Assembly (NCBI RefSeq): GCF_014195325.1
Contig: NZ_JACIBK010000005.1
Coordinates: 248,001 to 312,000, forward strand
Origin: Rhizobium sp. BK650
GTDB taxonomy: Bacteria > Pseudomonadota > Alphaproteobacteria > Rhizobiales > Rhizobiaceae
Direction: 5' to 3'
Length of the DNA stretch: 64,000 nucleotides
Shown here: piece after piece, positions 59,226 to 64,000 of the stretch
How the letters are laid out: every line of letters begins with the position of its first letter
Position numbering within the stretch: the stretch's first letter is position 1
Notes under the pieces: model-generated
What the model was told of the DNA's origin: nothing
Database searches by the model: none
What the model saw: the letters and a program-made list of their open reading frames with translations, nothing else
Translations under genes and position numbers: made by a program

Positions 59226-60623
59226 TTAAATGTGCAATGCGTTGCCCAGGGCCTTGAGTGCCGCTTCCATAACCGCTTCGCTGCGGGTTGGGTGAGCGTG
59301 GATCGTGCCGGCAACATCTTCCAGCCGAGCACCCATTTCGATGGCAAGCGCAAAGGCGGCCGAAAGCTCGGACACACCCGCACCCACCGCCTGCAGGCCG
59401 AGAACGAGATTGGTATCGGCGCGCGCCACCACCCGCACAAACCCCTCCTCCGAAAGCATCGTCATCGCGCGTCCGTTGGCGCTGAAGGGAAATTGGCCCG
59501 TCCTGATGTCGTAGCCCTGCGCACGTGCCTCCGCCGGCGAGAGGCCGGCGCTGACAATTTCCGGATCGGTGAAGCAGATCGCTGGAATGCAGCGCTTGTC
59601 CCAGGCGCGTTTCTTGCCCGCAATGATTTCAGCGACCATCTCCCCTTGGGCGATCGCCCGATGCGCCAGCATCGGCTCGCCGGTGACGTCACCGATGGCG
59701 TAGACGCCGCGCATGGAGGTGCGACAACGATCGTCGATTCTGAGATAGGGACCGGCCCGATCGAGATCGAGCTCCTCGAGACCTGATCCGGCCGTTCTCG
59801 GACGGCGGCCCACGGTGACAAGAATGCGATCTGCAGCAAGTGTCTGCTGCCGGCCATCGGCCGTTTCTATCGATAACTCATCACCTCCATCGGAAAGGCC
59901 GAGCGCCTTAGCTCCGGTCAGCACACGGATGCCGCGCTCGCTCAATTTGCGTGTGACGGGCCGCACCAGGTCGGCATCATATTGCGGCAGCACCTGCTGC
60001 ATCGCTTCGAGCAAAGTTACCTGCGATCCCATCTTCGCAAAAGCGGTGCCGAGCTCCAGCCCGATATAACCGCCGCCGACGACCATAAGGTTTTTCGGCA
60101 CCTCTGCCAACGACAGCGCCTCGGTCGAGGAAATGACGCGGCCGCCAAAAGGCAGGTTCGGGAGCTCCACAGGGTGGGAACCTGTCGCAATCACCACCGT
60201 CTCGGCGCGGATGATCTGCTGGCCGGTCTCCGTTTCCACTTCCACGGTCTTGCCGTCCCGGAAGTGCGCGCGACCGTGCACGATCTTGACCCGCGCCCTT
60301 TGCAGCAGGCCGGAGACACCGCTGGTTAGCCGGCCGACGATGCCATCCTTCCAAGCGACTGTGCGGGCAAGGTCGATGGAGGCGCCTTCAACACGAATCC
60401 CCATCGGGTTCTTGCCGGCCAGCATCCTTTGGGCAGCATCGAATTCCTCCGCCGCATGGATCAGTGCCTTGGAGGGAATGCAGCCGACCGTCAGGCAGGT
60501 GCCGCCGGGCTTGCCGGCCTCGACGATGACGGTATCGATACCGAGCTGACCGGCACGGACGGCGCAGACATAACCACCCGGGCCGGCGCCAATGACGAGG
60601 AGCTTGCAGACAATCTCTTTCAT
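59226..60623 (-). CDS. lpdV: Dihydrolipoyl dehydrogenase of the branched-chain complex (E3)
   Basis: A 465-residue flavoprotein. It has the FAD site IGAGPGGYV (11-19), the redox cysteines Cys43 and Cys48 (GTCLTVGC), a central NAD site VGGGYIGLELG and the C-terminal His-Glu pair in AHPTRSEAV. It re-oxidises dihydrolipoamide on E2 and makes NADH. It starts three bases after the E2 stop and is the last gene of the operon. Confidence 0.96.
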   Translation of the reverse strand: MKEIVCKLLVIGAGPGGYVCAVRAGQLGIDTVIVEAGKPGGTCLTVGCIPSKALIHAAEEFDAAQRMLAGKNPMGIRVEGASIDLARTVAWKDGIVGRLTSGVSGLLQRARVKIVHGRAHFRDGKTVEVETETGQQIIRAETVVIATGSHPVELPNLPFGGRVISSTEALSLAEVPKNLMVVGGGYIGLELGTAFAKMGSQVTLLEAMQQVLPQYDADLVRPVTRKLSERGIRVLTGAKALGLSDGGDELSIETADGRQQTLAADRILVTVGRRPRTAGSGLEELDLDRAGPYLRIDDRCRTSMRGVYAIGDVTGEPMLAHRAIAQGEMVAEIIAGKKRAWDKRCIPAICFTDPEIVSAGLSPAEARAQGYDIRTGQFPFSANGRAMTMLSEEGFVRVVARADTNLVLGLQAVGAGVSELSAAFALAIEMGARLEDVAGTIHAHPTRSEAVMEAALKALGNALHI

Positions 60624-60626
60624 GGC

Positions 60627-61868
60627 TCAGCCTTCGATGAAAATGAGCGCCGGCGTTTCGAGGAGCGTGCGGATACGTTGCACGAAGGTCGCCGCATCCC
60701 AGCCGTCGATGATGCGGTGATCGAAGCTGGAGGAGAGGTTCATCATCTTGCGCGGCACGAATTGCGTGCCGTCCCAGACCGGCCGCGTGGCGATCTTGTT
60801 GACGCCGATGATCGCCACTTCCGGGTGATTGATGACGGGCGTCGAGACGATGCCGCCGAGCGCCCCGAGCGAGCTGATGGTGATCGTCGAACCTGATAGT
60901 TCGTCACGCGTTGCCGTGCCCGAGCGTGCGGAATCGGCCAACCGGTTCATTTCAATGGCGCAGTCGAAGATGCCACGTGCTTCGGCATGCCGCACGACGG
61001 GTACCGTCAGGCCGGCCGGGGTCTGAGTTGCAATGCCGATATGCACGGCGCTGTAACGCGTGACGATGCCGGCATCGTCGTCAAATGTGGCGTTGACATT
61101 GGGCTGTTCGAAGATCGCCTTGACCAGAGCCCGCATCAGAAAGGGCAGGACCGTCAGCTTGGGATGATCGGGCTTGCGGTCGGCATTCATAGTGGCGCGC
61201 AGTTCCTCAAGCGCCGTCATATCCACCTCCTCCACATAGGTGATGTGGGGAATACGGGACGTGGCAACCACCATTTTCTCAGCGATGCGGCGGCGAAGGC
61301 CGGTGAGCTTGATCTCTTCGGTTGCCGTCTTCTTGGCCGGCCCGGTTCGTGCCGAAACGACGGCTGTACCCTGGTTCAGCAACTGTTCCACATCCTCACG
61401 CAGGATCCGTCCGGCCGGGCCCGTGCCCTGTACCTGACGCAGATCCACGCCGCTCTCACGCGCAAAGAGGCGGACGGACGGCGCTGCAAGCGGCTTTTGG
61501 AGAGGTGAGGTTGGGGGCGGGGTTGCGGACGCCGGGACCTTAGGTGCAGGTTCGGGTGCCTCCACTTTCTTCAGCTCGGCGGGCAGAGGCTGGGAAATCG
61601 CCGCAGGCTCGGTTGCATCGACCTCTCCCGATGTTTCGATGCGCACAAGCGGCGCCTTGACCGCGATGCGCTCACCGATCTCCCCAGCAAGCCAGGTCAC
61701 GGTGCCGCTGACGGGTGACGGGATTTCCACAGTGGCCTTGTCGGTCATGACCGCGGCGATCACCATGTCCTCGCGCACCGGATCGCCGGTCTTAACATGC
61801 CATTCCACGAGTTCGGCCTCGGCGACACCTTCGCCGACGTCGGGCATCTTGATGGTGAATTCGCCCAT
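60627..61868 (-). CDS. bkdB: Branched-chain 2-oxoacid dehydrogenase E2 (dihydrolipoamide acyltransferase)
   Basis: A 413-residue protein: lipoyl domain with the lipoylated Lys44 (MTDKATVE), a proline/alanine-rich linker, an E3/E1-binding domain ([20 protein letters not shown], about 130-165) and the acyltransferase core ending in the catalytic [11 protein letters not shown]. The core passes the branched acyl group to CoA. The ATG at 61868 is two bases after the E1-beta stop. Confidence 0.94.
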   Translation of the reverse strand: MGEFTIKMPDVGEGVAEAELVEWHVKTGDPVREDMVIAAVMTDKATVEIPSPVSGTVTWLAGEIGERIAVKAPLVRIETSGEVDATEPAAISQPLPAELKKVEAPEPAPKVPASATPPPTSPLQKPLAAPSVRLFARESGVDLRQVQGTGPAGRILREDVEQLLNQGTAVVSARTGPAKKTATEEIKLTGLRRRIAEKMVVATSRIPHITYVEEVDMTALEELRATMNADRKPDHPKLTVLPFLMRALVKAIFEQPNVNATFDDDAGIVTRYSAVHIGIATQTPAGLTVPVVRHAEARGIFDCAIEMNRLADSARSGTATRDELSGSTITISSLGALGGIVSTPVINHPEVAIIGVNKIATRPVWDGTQFVPRKMMNLSSSFDHRIIDGWDAATFVQRIRTLLETPALIFIEG

Positions 61869-61870
61869 CC

Positions 61871-62884
61871 TCAGGCCTCCATCACTTCGACTAGCGCCCG
61901 CCCGACGCGGCCGGGTCCAGGGAAGTAATCCCACTCCTGCGCATGCGGATAGGGCGTGTCCCAGCCGGCAACGCGCACGACAGGGGCTTCGAGCTGATAG
62001 AAGCAATGTTCCTGCACCAGCGACACGACCTCGGCGCCGAAGCCCGAAGTCAGCGTAGCTTCGTGGACGACGACGCAGCGCCCGGTCTTGGCGACGGATT
62101 TGACGATCGTATCGAGATCCAGCGGCAGGAGGCTTCTGAGATCGATCACTTCCGCATCGATGCCGGCATCCTCGGCGGCAGCAAGCGCCACATGCACCAT
62201 GGTGCCATAGGCGATGACGGTCACGGCCGAGCCAACGCGCCGCATGTCAGCCTTGCCGATCGGGATCGTATAATGTCCTTCCGGCACGTCGCCGAGATCA
62301 TGCTTCGACCACGGCGTCACCGGCCGTTCGTGATGGCCGTCAAAGGGGCCGTTATAAAGCCGTTTCGGCTCCAGGAACATGACGGGATCGGGATCCTCGA
62401 TCGCAGCGATCAGCAGGCCTTTGGCGTCATAGGGGTTGGAGGGAACGACCACTTTCAGGCCGCAGACATGGGTGAAAAGCGCCTCGGGGCTCTGGCTATG
62501 CGTCTGGCCGCCGAAAATGCCGCCGCCGGTCGGCATGCGCACGACGATCGGGCAGGTGAAGTCGCCATTGGAGCGATAACGGATGCGCGCCGCTTCCTGT
62601 GTCAGCTGGTCGTATGCCGGATACATGTAATCGGCAAACTGGATTTCGACGCAGGGCTTCAGCCCATAGGCCGCCATGCCGATTGCCGTACCGACAATGC
62701 CGGATTCGCTGATCGGCGTATCGAAGCAGCGCGTCTTGCCGTATTTTGCTTGCAGACCCTGCGTGCAGCGGAAGACGCCACCGAAATACCCGACATCCTC
62801 ACCGAAGACCACGACATTGTCGTCGCGCGCCATCGAAACGTCCATGGCACTGCGCACCGCTTCGATCATCGTCATCCGGGCCAT
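61871..62884 (-). CDS. bkdA2: Branched-chain 2-oxoacid dehydrogenase E1 beta subunit
   Basis: A 337-residue protein with the family N-terminus [20 protein letters not shown] and [20 protein letters not shown]. The thiamine-side segments GVFRCT and [14 protein letters not shown] are in place. It pairs with E1 alpha to decarboxylate the keto acids of valine, leucine and isoleucine. The start lies one base after the E1 alpha stop. Confidence 0.95.
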   Translation of the reverse strand: MARMTMIEAVRSAMDVSMARDDNVVVFGEDVGYFGGVFRCTQGLQAKYGKTRCFDTPISESGIVGTAIGMAAYGLKPCVEIQFADYMYPAYDQLTQEAARIRYRSNGDFTCPIVVRMPTGGGIFGGQTHSQSPEALFTHVCGLKVVVPSNPYDAKGLLIAAIEDPDPVMFLEPKRLYNGPFDGHHERPVTPWSKHDLGDVPEGHYTIPIGKADMRRVGSAVTVIAYGTMVHVALAAAEDAGIDAEVIDLRSLLPLDLDTIVKSVAKTGRCVVVHEATLTSGFGAEVVSLVQEHCFYQLEAPVVRVAGWDTPYPHAQEWDYFPGPGRVGRALVEVMEA

Positions 62885-62885
62885 A

Positions 62886-64000
<1,115 letters not shown>

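Overview
The window reads as a Rhizobiaceae (Rhizobium-type) replicon. The signs are a mocDEF rhizopine-type oxygenase locus, a FixK/FNR-like box in front of a cyd operon, an EcfG-type general stress promoter, many ABC uptake operons, a B12 mutase of bhbA type and a bkd/lpdV branched-chain dehydrogenase operon. No tRNA, rRNA or CRISPR array was seen. All identifications come from reading the sequence; no database search was run.

Layout. (1) 1-10989, plus strand: the end of a ribose-type ABC ATPase, two RbsC-like permeases, an NtaA/SnaA/DszA-type flavin monooxygenase, a complete Dpp/Nik-type ABC importer and a class V aminotransferase, probably an uptake-plus-cleavage unit for an organic sulfur or nitrogen compound. 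(2) 10993-19439: a small gene, a plus-strand GDPD, and a tightly packed minus-strand operon (binding protein, two permeases, ATPase, GDPD, LacI regulator, inositol-monophosphatase-family enzyme) whose content predicts import and breakdown of a glycerophosphodiester such as glycerophosphoinositol. (3) About 19.5-27.4 kb: an accessory, partly decayed stretch with a DUF4105 protein, a DinJ/YafQ toxin-antitoxin pair, remnants of XRE, Nudix, S1/P1 nuclease and excisionase-like genes, and a three-gene envelope stress cluster behind a strong EcfG-type promoter. (4) 27.4-32.0 kb: sugar isomerase-like protein, mocF, mocE, mocD and a LacI regulator. (5) 32.2-35.7 kb: YbaK-like deacylase, Tim44-like protein, 2-hydroxyacid dehydrogenase, HupE/UreJ. 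(6) 35.7-42.9 kb: GbsR/MarR-type regulator and cydDCABX, with a FixK/FNR-like box, a 24-bp palindrome and a terminator. (7) 42.9-49.1 kb: VOC protein and two Gfo/Idh/MocA dehydrogenases facing a FAH/AraD1-type enzyme, then methylmalonyl-CoA mutase. (8) 49.2-58.3 kb: tauABC, a second NtaA/DszA-type monooxygenase, metNIQ, an FMN reductase and an Fsr-type exporter. (9) 58.7-64.0 kb: an XRE regulator and the branched-chain 2-oxoacid dehydrogenase operon, cut by the window end.

Together the genes describe a soil or plant-associated bacterium that scavenges organosulfur, phosphodiester and inositol-type compounds and can respire at low oxygen. The bkd complex and methylmalonyl-CoA mutase are the two ends of valine/isoleucine breakdown. 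The conserved operons have clean Shine-Dalgarno sites and overlapping stops and starts. The 19.5-27.4 kb stretch does not, and is the likeliest site of gene gain and loss.
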